From Azolla caroliniana (Eukaryota > Polypodiophyta): DNA of 64,000 nt. Shown here piece by piece: positions 54,481 to 64,000 of the stretch. The position numbers and the translations under genes were made by a program. The first letter of the stretch is position 1, and each line of letters opens with the position of its first letter. The DNA lies in contig JBHGNT010000007.1 of the NCBI GenBank assembly GCA_043228905.1, forward strand, positions 62,001 to 126,000, written 5' to 3'. Under the pieces are notes generated by a model, which searched no databases, was not told the origin of the DNA, and was given only the letters and a program-made list of their open reading frames with translations.

Positions 54481-57400
54481 TCAATACTTAAACCGTTTCT
54501 CTATAACACTGTATGCAGGTATACTATTGACTGAAAAATAAAACAAACAACCATCAATGGTTACTGGAAAACAGATATAATACTTCAGTAAATGTGAAGA
54601 TAAAACAATCATATATTAATTAAGGTTTCATGCATAACAAATTATTATTTGAAACATACTCAATGCAGATCCTAGTTTCAATTGATCCATCCCTCTTGCA
54701 CTCCGTTATCAAAGGTCAAGTGATGATACCATATATAAATTTGAGAATAGAACCAGGTAACAGTTAAGAGTACCTGCGCCCCAGGATGCAAGAGTCGGAG
54801 GCCTGGACAAAATTTCCGATACAACTGTCTGAAAGTTCTGTAATGTCATATTCCTTATATCACTCACAAATCTGTTTATCGGTTTCCTGCACAAGACGCA
54901 TTTACTTTCAAGAAGCTCCTTCCCTCGGAGAAATTAAATATGAAGACTTTTCCCAATCAAGGAAGCTGACTTTGGAATGTGGACGTGCGCAAAGACTCAA
55001 ATGGTGACACAAACAGAACAAAAATTAGAATCATATAACTAGCAGGCTCAATTAAAGGATCAGAAGTCATTGAAACTAACATCTCAACTGTTCTAGAAGA
55101 GGAAAATTTCGCAAATAAAGAAGCCTCCATAAATAAATAAAGCCGATTTGAGTATTTCTCACCATTGCCTTCTTGTTTTCAAATTTTAGCATTCTCATTA
55201 CACTGTCATCATGTTGTTACATTTTTCCATTCTTTCCGAAGCATCCAAAAGTGATCACATCCGCCTATTATAGACATCATTTGCCTTAATCACAGACAGA
55301 AGTTTCAAGATTGTGAGGGTACAAGTACAACAACATGAAAATACAGAAAGCTATTAAGCTTTCCATTATTATCAAAATTATTTTCAACATGTAGATTCAC
55401 TGTCAAACTTCAGCAGCATGTGGTCAAATGTAAATTTGATGTAGATATAAGCGTAATACAGAATATGAGCGATTTTTCGAGCACTCAATATGAAATGAAA
55501 TCAAATTGTGGTTTTCAGCTTTCCATCTTTAAATAAATTACTTTCAATATATATATACTAACTGTAAATTTATTCACCTAACCACTACTGCAAAATCATA
55601 TTAACATGGAGATATAGAGGAGCTTGCAAAAAATTCGAATCAAATATACCTATGACCGTATGACAAAATTTGAGCAGCTATATCCTGAGCAGCAACTTCC
55701 TGCAGTAAGATTATACGTGTAAACACTAACAAATCAGTAATTCATTTGATTTGAAATCATTATAGGGGCCTCACCTTTGACTCTAAGCTCATTAAAACTG
55801 CTGATATTGTTGCATTCTTAGCTCGTTCAAACACACGTTGTGACACTGTTGTAAGCAGTTCAAAACTGGTCAAGGAACTAATGTCATCAAACTATAAGTT
55901 TCAACTACATATTGTGAAGTCAGTTTTTGTTCATAAAAATGGACTGTTGAAAATACATTGGATGCTAAGATGACTAAGAATAAAGAGCAATATGAAGGAT
56001 CACGTATCAAAGGAGGACAGGCCTTCAAGGGATATAAAGTTAGATACGTTTTCCAAAAGTAGAAAAAGCAGGAAAAAAAAGGCGTGGATATGAAGATTTA
56101 GGTAGAGAATAAAGCTCATAATTTCTTCCTCCAATATCCAAATTTCAAAAGAAAAATTTTTATAAAGACAGAGTTTTCCAAAAATATCTTGCACGTCAAA
56201 TTTGGTATTACAAAGGAGAAATAGTGATATAAAAAAGCACCCCATAAACTTGAGTATATTTTTTTAAAAAGCAAGAATAACAAAACCCAATCCTATAAAT
56301 ATGAGGGTATTCTTAGCCAGGGAGAGGAGGAACAAGAAGGTTAGAAGAAGTGAGAAGAGACTTAGTAGAAGAAAGAGAGAACAAGAAAAGACTATTATCA
56401 ACTAGAGTCATTGAGATGTAGTTCTTTGGTCTTGTGGTTATTTTTAGAGTCTAAGAAGATTGTATTGTTTGCATAATAGTATATTGAAGTATTATTTTCC
56501 CTTACTATTCTTTCCTCTAACTTATCTCTCTTCATCACATACCTTTGCCTGGGGTTGCCACAGACATCAGTTCTTTGCACACAATATCTACAGCATCTGG
56601 AACAAACTGTGATCCCTGTTGTGCAAAATATGTATTTGGATCAAATGTTTCATAGAATCTATCTAAATGTCCATGTCTACACCCATTCATCAGAATAAAT
56701 GAGTTACAATTTTTTGGTGCTCACTACCAAGCCCAAGTTCATGCAATATTCAGATATTTGGTTTCTACCCAGAAACAACCTATTATCTCACACTACTTTG
56801 TACATGTGATATGCTTTGAGCAGATATTTAAATATTGCGTTTATCTGGGGAAAACCTTTTAATAAAAAAGTAATCAAGAAAATGATTTAAATTATGGAGA
56901 TTTTGGCATACAATGATGCTCACCGTACAAAAATGCACTCCAAATAGCCCTGTGTCTTTATAGATTGAGCTAAATGCCACGATAGAGCTAAATTGTTGGT
57001 ATTTTCGTAAGACATGTCTATCTACAATCATGTTAATAATCAATATGAACATTAATGAATAGAATATCAAGAAAAGCATGTTGCATCAGTCAGAATTCAC
57101 TTACACAACCATGTATACATGCCCTTTCCAGGGCCCCCAGTTGAGAATGATTCCCCTCCACCTAAAAGGAACTGACACTTCAAAGTTCAATGAACCATTC
57201 AGACTGGAAAATATTATACTTAGGACAACATGAATCGGCTATGACAGCAACTGGCACCTCACCTTCAAAACAGTCGCATGATTTGCAAGTTCCTCATTCT
57301 GCCAACCATCAGGAACTTCAAATGCTAGTGCAAAATGGGTAATCTATAGTAAGAAAATAATCTATTTCACATGAGTAGAATATGACAATCAATTAACTGA

Positions 57401-57769
57401 CTGAAATGAAGAGGGCTTACGGCCATTTATATTTCATGGAAATATCACATAGTATATAAGGTTAGATAAACAACTCACAGGTGAATCATTTGACTGCCTC
57501 CAATCACCACCAATATACTCAAATTTTGGGACAGGAGTAGCTGTAATCATTGGAAGATCTGAAAATACTGGTTCAGCTATGGCAAGCAGATCAATATGGT
57601 TAACTCCAGATGCTGATAAAACCATTCGAGGGGCAGTAAAATTATTCTGCAAAAAACAAATCATAATTATAAAATTAAAGAATAGATGAATAAAAGGGCA
57701 CTTGAGAAAGAAAGCTTGCATTTCAAATTAGTGTGACAAAACTAAACCCTATCACGTATGTGACCTACT

Positions 57770-57859
<90 letters not shown>

Positions 57860-60053
57860 CTATCTATATATATATATATATATATATATGGACTTTCAAA
57901 GCCCAATCTTCAGATAAAAACAAATGTTAGAGTGGAGATTGAAGATCGTATAATTCAGAATAAGGGAACATGTATAAAAAGCATTTCTATGAGCATAAAC
58001 TTCATGTTCTTCTTTGTCTAGGGTAAGACACGATGAGCTTATAGGATTACAAACAGATCACTTGACATTTACTAAGGGAGAAAGTACATTATTGCACTTA
58101 GTAAACGGTTTTTATTTGAAGAACTTTGATGGCTTACATTAACAAACTCCCGTAGTATTCTCCCATTTAATGTAGATAGTGAAGATTCTGATGCTGAAAA
58201 ACTTTTTGAGTAATCACCAGCATATCCTACTAAATGCAGATTGTCCATCAATAGAGATTGAGGATTCCTCTTCAAGGCTTCTACTTCATCTTTCATAATC
58301 AGCAACTGGAGCAGAAAAGTTTGACCTTCAAATACAAATCAAATCAGCTTAATAAACCTGTGAAGATACTTTTTGGCATATTACCTTTTCTTGGACTTCA
58401 GACTCTTCAAAAATGGAATTGCGCACACTATCGACAACAAGTTCAACGATATGAGGCAAAAATGTCTTGATCCCATGACTGATATACACCATCTGATCAC
58501 GGGCTGACGTAAGACTCATTGATACTCCAATAGCTCGCAATTCTTCCAGAAACCGAGCACGTGAGCGGCTCTTGGTGCTTCCAAACACCATCTTTTCTAG
58601 CAAATGTGTGACTCCGTAGTTATTTGAGTCTTCGTATATACAACCAGAGTCCACGACAAGCCCAACGCTGACACAAGGACCCTACAGAAAACCTTCCCAA
58701 GTATAAGAGTCAATGCAAAAAACAAACCAAGTTGATTTGTAAGAAGTAGAGAAAAATACTCGGAAATTGCCAATTTTTCCATACTGAAGAATTCTCTGAG
58801 CCTATTCGTAGGCCACATGGAAGTGTAGTCATAGTAGTCTCAACTGGACCCAAGTAATCAGGTAAAGATGAGCATTCTTCTACTCCTTGCAAAGGGAACT
58901 TCATGGATGGGAATGTGCACGATCCCTCTGGACGTGAAGATGGCATTCCCTTATTTTTCCCACAATTCTCTATTTTAACTGTTACTAGACCTCTTTCCTT
59001 CAAATAGTTCATCTGCACCATCCAAGGAGAGAATCATATGTACAGCCCTGATTTTAAAACATAACCAAAAGATAATTGTATAGTTCTATGCAAATTGGGA
59101 TGTATCTTCGTAAGAATGTGAATAAACTCCATAGGTTTCTTGGCTTGATGCGTATAAATCTACAAGAAAACCCCATGAATGTTGTGGTAGGAAATGGATG
59201 GTGAATAAATCAATGATAGGTTCTCCAAAAACCTTAGTTACACTGGTTTAATGCTGTTCTGTTTTATGAGCAAAGGATCTTGATTGAAACTTAGAGAGAA
59301 ACTACTATGAGTTGAAAAGAAACACATCAGAATTGAACATTTTTCTACAATAAATTGGGGCTGTGCTAAGAACTTGAAAGTTCAATGAGGTATATTTTTC
59401 CCTTACAAGATACAATATGTGGAGAAAACAAATACTTCAGAATATTGAGAAATGCATTGCAAAACAGGCAAATGTCAGAAAAAGTCTAAGTGCCAATGTA
59501 CATACATATGTAATATCATTATAAATCTACTTTTTTTGAACTTCTCCAGGAGTCTGCACTACTTATTTATATGTATGGCATATGATGGTATGATCCAGTT
59601 TTCATTCTTTATCTTCTTTTAAATCAATCAACTTAACGGTTTTTTGTCTCATTCGTGAAACACATTACAGCTGTTGACGTTTTTTATTGCCATATCGGGT
59701 GGTCCTAATACCATACATTGCAGACAAGACAGTGACACTATCTTCTATTATCACTGATTCTACAAAACTTTCGTCCAAAGTCACCCTTTTACAAAGAAGA
59801 CATCCGATTCTTCTCACAATAGCAAAAGCATCATTATCATAGGTCTTTCAAAGAATACCATATAAGCAAGTCTTAAAACTCGATGAAAGACAGAATATAG
59901 AAATGCGTTTCAGCTCCATATCACAACCTCGTCATATAAGCAAGCAGCAGTATATTCCTTTCTCTTGTATTGCTAAATGTAAAACCACAGAGAGTAGGTT
60001 GTTACCGTGCAATGAGAATACGAATGACGCTGAGATAGTATTCTCAACGCCAT
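54481..60053 (-). CDS. MPPA: Mitochondrial processing peptidase alpha subunit, 13 coding exons, 503 aa
   Basis: Substrate-recognition subunit of the peptidase that removes presequences from imported mitochondrial proteins; in plants it is part of the cytochrome bc1 complex on the inner membrane. Coding exons in transcript order: 60,006-60,053; 58,785-59,012; 58,385-58,681; 58,138-58,305; 57,479-57,646; 57,263-57,343; 57,105-57,171; 56,924-57,021; 56,543-56,615; 55,775-55,845; 55,650-55,699; 54,774-54,886; 54,481-54,530. All introns are GT..AG, phases agree, and the sum is 1,512 bp, close to the family's usual 500 aa. Exon 1 gives MALRILSQRHSYSHCT, basic and without acidic residues, as in a presequence; its ATG has G at -3 and +4. 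H118-L-L-E-K122 replaces the HxxEH zinc site of the beta subunit, as expected for alpha. The glycine-rich loop is at 334-346 (GGGESFSTGGPGK), with E337 where glycine is usual. The C-terminus is IPAYSVIEKRFKY. Exon 1, alone before a 993-bp intron, is the least certain part. Confidence 0.9.
57773..57889. repeat. Compound microsatellite (TC)n-(TATC)n-(TA)n in MPP-alpha intron 4
   Basis: About 34 TC dinucleotides are followed by about six TATC units and about 13 TA units. It lies in the 491-bp intron between exons 4 and 5 (57,647-58,137) of the minus-strand gene, where it reads (TA)n(GATA)n(GA)n. The long pure runs predict high length polymorphism. Confidence 0.95.
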
Positions 60054-60143
60054 GTCTGCAAAACAAAGCTACTAAGTGTAACCTTTGAGTGAAAGTCGAA
60101 GTCGCAGTCTGCAGTCTGCAGAGAAGAATAGGAGGACTCGTTA

Positions 60144-60153
60144 TTTTGTATAG
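60144..60153 (-). promoter_or_regulatory. Possible TATA-like element upstream of MPP-alpha
   Basis: On the minus strand ctatacaaaa lies about 90 bp before the exon-1 ATG. Between it and the ATG is a short reiteration (ctgcaga ctgcaga ctgcga cttcga, about 60,097-60,122). The position fits a core promoter with a short leader, but the match is loose and no start site can be seen. Confidence 0.25.
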
Positions 60154-60197
60154 ACCCATATACATAGTTTAGAGAGTTACTGGTTAAAAAACTAGTA

Positions 60198-62467
60198 GTA
60201 TGTATGTATGTATATGTAGTGTTAGTTGGCTATGGACGGCCCCAAGCCCTTCCCGTTTGCCTTCGAAAGCAAATGGGTATCAATCAAATCTCATTGTCTG
60301 GACTGGACACATGCGTTTTTGGTAGGACAGCCAGTTCTAGTATGTGAGTTACTCTTACAACAACATTGATTAGTATGAGAGCTTGATCGATTGAGACCAT
60401 ACGGGAAACTTTATTTTTATCGTAGTATGTATCAAATTGAGTGTCAAGTTTTTTATTAACATTATGATATATATTCCATTGAGTTAGAAGTGTGTCGAGA
60501 GCATCTTACATGCATTGGCATCGTTGCCGACTTGTACAACTTTTTGTAAGCTTTTGGACAAGTTGGAGTGCTAATGAAGTGTTGAGCAATATAAAAAAAA
60601 GGTTTGGCATAAGTTGAGCAACAAACCAATAGTTTAAAGGTTTTCCTAACCGCCATATTGTCTCGCTTAACTTTCTCTTCATTCAATAGGTGTGCCCTAA
60701 TTTGCAAGTCATTGGTAGTTTTAATTTTCTGCCTACCACTTCTCAGTTTTGTTTAATAACCTTTCTTATTATGCAAATTCTAACTAACTATATTTCAAAG
60801 TGAAATTGTTGTTGATTGCTAAAGCTTTTGGTAGAACGTTTTGTCAGCACTCAAGAAATATCATAACTTTTGGTCGGTAATTAAAGCCACAGATGGAGCT
60901 TTTCGTAAGCTATTGGGGCAACCAAGAGTGATAATGTCAAAGTTGAAATAGGTTGATCAAACCAAGAGTTTAAAGTTTTCTTATTACCATGTTCTTTATG
61001 GCATACCTTTCTCTAATTCAATAGGTGTGCCCTAGTTTGCAAGTGATTGCTAGTTTTAATTTTTACTCACCACTTATCTTCGACTGGCCATTGCATATGC
61101 TTTTTAAGTTGTGGTCAACATTTAATACTCACTTTTGCAATGTCATAACAACTCAACTATGTGGTAAATTGGATTATAAAACATTGGGTCCTTTTTACAT
61201 TTTCATGTAAATAAACTTGGTAGGTTTTTGACTCGCTTCTTCTTCCATGCATTTGTATCCACAATGTGTCTAATACAATGCTCTTGGAGCCTTATTACCC
61301 ATTTTCTCTTCCCTATCACCAAATCATTACACCCATTTGGTTGTACATGAAGGCAAGAGGAGTTTGATGTAGAAAAGTCATAGATTCTTGACGAGCACAA
61401 TGATAACTACAATATCTTGAGTCATGAAAGGACTGCCTTCTTCTAAAGCCACCTGGGAACTAGCCAACCCCCCTCGACGATGTGCGTAAGGCTTAATATG
61501 CCATGTTAGTGACCTCTAAAGGAAGGTACACTCATGTGCATAATTTGTATTTAATCAAGTATAATATATCCAATCATTATTTGTGTATTTGTGTGCACGA
61601 GATGAATTTGCATTAGGTACACTCATGTGTATCTTTTTATTTCAACAAATAAAAACAACACCCTTAGGCTTATGAGATTCCAATATTTTAGAAATTCTAG
61701 GGTTTCTTTGTTGGTTTATTGTCAACTTAAATACCAATTTATTTACCTGTAGGTCTAATGTTCTTGAATAGAATAATGCCTTCAAAATCAATATCAATGT
61801 CCAATATCAATCATAAAGTTTGGGTCTAGATAGATCATGGCTCCTAGTCGCACACATTGTTTACGAATTACAATATATTCAACCAACTGCAAAAGCATGA
61901 TTTTGATCCTTGGCACTTTGTCTAGAAATTTTGTATATTTACATTTTCAAAATTCATCCCACCTTCAACTATAGCAAATTGTGAATGGAATATAGATTAA
62001 CAGCTTATGGAGACAAGCTCAAGCCTTGACCATTAATCCCTAATGTTAGGACAATGTGCAATGTTAGAAGATTATGAGCATATGAAGTCTAAGAATGTCC
62101 ATCTCAATAATCATTGGAGATGTTGATTGATACATAATGCTACACCATCACATAGACTTCTGTCCCAAATAACAATCCTAAGAAAAAATAATTTCCATCC
62201 ACTAGTTGAATGTTCTACATTGTTTGTGCATGCCACAATGTCAGAAAATGTAAGAGACCCGTAATTTCAATTTTCTACACTACAACCAAGAAATTGTGCA
62301 CATAACTTAATCCACATTATTACAACTTTCGTCTTACATGGAACATATCTCTAAAGCCAGATCCATGAAGATTGGCTGGTTGGCAATGAAGTTAGAACTC
62401 TACATCCAACTTCACTCAACTCATGGGAATCCAAGATTTTTCTTGAGGTTTAAAAACCCATCTCTAT
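60198..62467. other. Intergenic region, no gene recognised
   Basis: About 2.3 kb of AT-rich DNA between the MPP-alpha promoter side and the GST remnant. It holds a short GTAT/TATG run (60,198-60,219), a diverged tandem duplication (separate entry), and only short open frames (61-81 codons) with no recognisable product or splice-linked continuation. Confidence 0.5.
60540..61076. repeat. Diverged tandem duplication, spacing about 335 bp
   Basis: 60,540-60,740 resembles 60,900-61,076. The best part is ttcaataggtgtgccctaat/g, ttgcaagt, att, gtagttttaatttt and accactt (60,684 and 61,019). Weaker agreement lies upstream (tttgtaagcttttgg/tcgtaagctattgg, aaaccaatagtttaaag/aaaccaagagtttaaag). Many substitutions and indels show that it is old. 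Origin unknown. Confidence 0.7.
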
Positions 62468-63391
62468 CTAAGCATGGGCTAAAGAAACCACTTTCTTCCA
62501 AGCTAGTCTCTCAGAGATCCTCCTCCACCAGGCCCGCACATTCTACCTTGAATGAAACAACTCCGCAACCTCTGGCTTCGGCACAACATTCTGGAGGAAG
62601 GGCAAGTGTGTGAGATCCGCAAGACCAAATAAGTCTCCAACAAGATAAGGTGTTGTTCTCAACCTCTCCTCGTATATATCTAACACTTTATCAAACTTCG
62701 GGAGGTTGGGCTCCACAATAGAGAGGTCCACCGGTAGCCCTCTCATTGGTCACACAAAGAGTTGATAGAAGAAGGGTTGAAGTGCGGGAGTGAAGTTTTG
62801 AGACTCCACCTCAAGCCAAGCCATTGCTTTGTCAACGCCCTCTCTTCCAAAGTACTGCCACAGAGGGGTGTCCCTTCGTCCTTGTTCTTGTCAGGTACAT
62901 ACCGCACTATGGCTCTTGATTCTGCATGAACTTTTGTTTTTTAGTTTATCTATCTTAAGTCTACATATATTTGAACATGCACATAGTAAGACTATCTACG
63001 TATTCTCTGTCTTAGGCACAAAAGCTCCCAACATGCTATTCGCTTATCCACAGTAAATCCCGAGCCAACACTCGTTCTATATGGCTCACTTCAGTTTATG
63101 TATATGTGCCCGAATCATATTCGGGAAAACGTGTTAAGACAGCCATATACACACATATGGACATGGATATGGGGAAATGCAAAAATCTTAACCCGTGCCA
63201 TGAGAACACGGAACGAGGTTCACATAATAGAAGAGGTTATCATATAAGGTGATGTGTATATGGACATGGATATGGGGAAATGCAAAAATCTTAACCTGTG
63301 CCATCAGAACACGGGCGGGGTTCACATAATAGAAGAGGTTATCATATAAGGTGAAATCTCCATCTTGAAGCACGGGAACCACAGCAAAAGG
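62468..63391 (-). pseudogene. Phi-class glutathione S-transferase pseudogene (exons 2 and 3)
   Basis: Phi GSTs join glutathione to electrophiles in the plant cytosol. The exon-2 remnant, 63,343-63,391, has the exact 49-bp length typical of phi genes, follows a good acceptor (ttttttccctcag) and reads VPVLQDGDFTLY, the glutathione-site loop. The exon-3 remnant, 62,468-62,921, follows gttcatgcag and reads SRAIVRYVPDKNKDEGTPLC, LEERALTKQWL, then after a frame change LEVESQNFTPA, the helical-domain stretch YLVGDLFGLADLTHLPFL, and near the end AWKKVVSLAHA. Lesions: exon-2 donor AT instead of GT (63,341-63,342); a 5-bp duplication (aagccaagcc on plus, 62,813-62,822) shifting the frame; stops at 62,750-62,752 and 62,543-62,545; and a roughly 102-bp duplication over the exon-2 end. 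Exon 1, with the catalytic serine, was not found in the 609 bp upstream. A tau-class gene is excluded by the exon pattern. Confidence 0.9.
63155..63354. repeat. 102-103-bp tandem duplication inside the GST pseudogene
   Basis: atatggacatggatatgggg starts at 63,155 and 63,258, and catataaggtga at 63,241 and 63,343. The unit covers the 3' edge of GST exon 2 and the adjoining intron 2. The copies differ by several substitutions and one 1-bp indel (cggaacgagg against cgggcgggg), so the duplication is not very recent. Confidence 0.9.
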
Positions 63392-64000
63392 CTGAGGGAA
63401 AAAAACATTATATGCTAGGGTTAGAACTTAGAATTATAGATCGAGAATTCCTTTAGAATTTCATTTTAGGAAAAACACCAAAAACTATGGAGGTGTAAAT
63501 ATTGGCAATTTCTTAAAACTTAAAAGAAAGAGTGGTTTGCTAAAGATATACATATATATGTATGTATGTATGTATTAGACAGAAAGTAAAACAGAGAGAG
63601 AGACGTACGTACTTGGTGAGAAGAAGTGGAGGATGCGTTCCCGAGCTGTCCCCAGTGGAAGGCCTTCAGGCACTGATGGCACCGACCATCCCTACCGCAT
63701 GACCATCGATGACAGTGAGTAGATGAAATTCCTCTTGCAGATTGAATGCATGTATGTATGCGTGCGTGGAAGTATATCTGGGTGCCATAATCAATTCTGC
63801 ACATGCTTTCCATATAGGGTACAGGAAAGTTGTCCAGAAGAAACTTCACTTACAGAAGCTTGTATTAGCCCAGGTACCTTACCTCTTCCTCTCTCCTTAC
63901 CTTTGATTCAATACTTTCATGTAAAAAAGCACAGGTTTTCATCTTCTACATTCTATGCTATTGTCTGTGCTATGAGGTAATATATATGCACGATTTGTGT
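63392..64000. other. Upstream of the GST remnant; no gene recognised
   Basis: Contains an ATGT/TATG run near 63,550-63,575, a short GA run at about 63,593-63,603, and a less AT-rich patch at 63,615-63,720 that might be an exon. I translated the patch on both strands without recognising any family, and it does not match the N-terminal half of phi GSTs. It contains stop codons in the minus frames that would be needed. Confidence 0.4.

Noticed and set aside
54786-55007. Plus-strand 73-codon open frame
   Set aside because: Antisense shadow of MPP-alpha exon 12, which has consistent phase, splice sites and homology on the minus strand.
57733-57930. Plus-strand open frame rich in Ser-Leu
   Set aside because: It translates the TC/TATC/TA microsatellite inside MPP-alpha intron 4.
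59932-60165. 77-codon minus-strand open frame at the MPP-alpha 5' end
   Set aside because: It is in a different frame from exon 1; the ATG at 60,053 gives a presequence-like peptide, a gtaac donor and correct phase into exon 2.
62338-62613. Plus-strand 91-codon open frame
   Set aside because: It overlaps the GST exon-3 remnant in antisense; the homology is on the minus strand.
62543-62746. A short intact GST-like gene of 67 codons
   Set aside because: It is only the piece of exon 3 between two premature stops; GST homology continues on both sides.
63615-63720. First exon of the GST gene
   Set aside because: The patch is less AT-rich and sits at a suitable distance, but none of its frames shows the phi GST N-terminal pattern and stops interrupt it.

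Overview
The window looks like nuclear DNA from a land plant. The evidence is an intron-rich gene for the alpha subunit of mitochondrial processing peptidase (MPP), the remains of a phi-class glutathione S-transferase (a plant-type family with a characteristic 49-bp second exon), AT-rich introns with GT..AG borders, and a long AT-rich satellite. I cannot name the species. The MPP protein is fairly diverged from the angiosperm versions I know, so a non-flowering plant is possible, but that is a guess.

Layout. (1) Positions 1-34,560: unbroken head-to-tail satellite with a 178-bp monomer, about 194 copies, organised into several nested higher-order repeats (about 1,422, 2,100, 2,314 and 1,959 bp). 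(2) 34,561-35,975: 1.4 kb of non-satellite DNA. (3) 35,972-52,499: a second satellite block of about 93 monomers. (4) 52,500-53,914: a second, apparently near-identical copy of the 1.4-kb DNA. (5) 53,915-60,250: unique DNA carrying the MPP-alpha gene on the minus strand (13 coding exons, 503 codons). (6) 60,250-64,000: intergenic DNA with a diverged tandem duplication, then a broken phi GST gene on the minus strand.

Regions 1-4 are linked by one event. Positions 20,352-35,975 (copy A, 15.6 kb) and 35,976-53,914 (copy B, 17.9 kb) are direct tandem copies of the end of the satellite array plus its flanking DNA. The junction at about 35,972-35,975 joins flank to satellite through a 4-bp microhomology (aatt). 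Copy B carries an extra 2,315 bp, equal to 13 monomers, at about 41.9-44.3 kb. The second flank copy leads into the MPP-alpha gene, so the satellite ends about 2 kb from that gene's stop codon.

Functionally, the only gene that looks intact is MPP-alpha. In plants this subunit works with MPP-beta inside the cytochrome bc1 complex to remove presequences from imported mitochondrial proteins. The satellite is a candidate centromeric or pericentromeric repeat, from its nucleosome-plus-linker length and higher-order structure, but nothing in the sequence proves that. On the minus strand nearly the whole monomer is an open frame of 58 codons, reported below as a curiosity rather than a gene. I saw no tRNA, rRNA or CRISPR array and no intact transposon.
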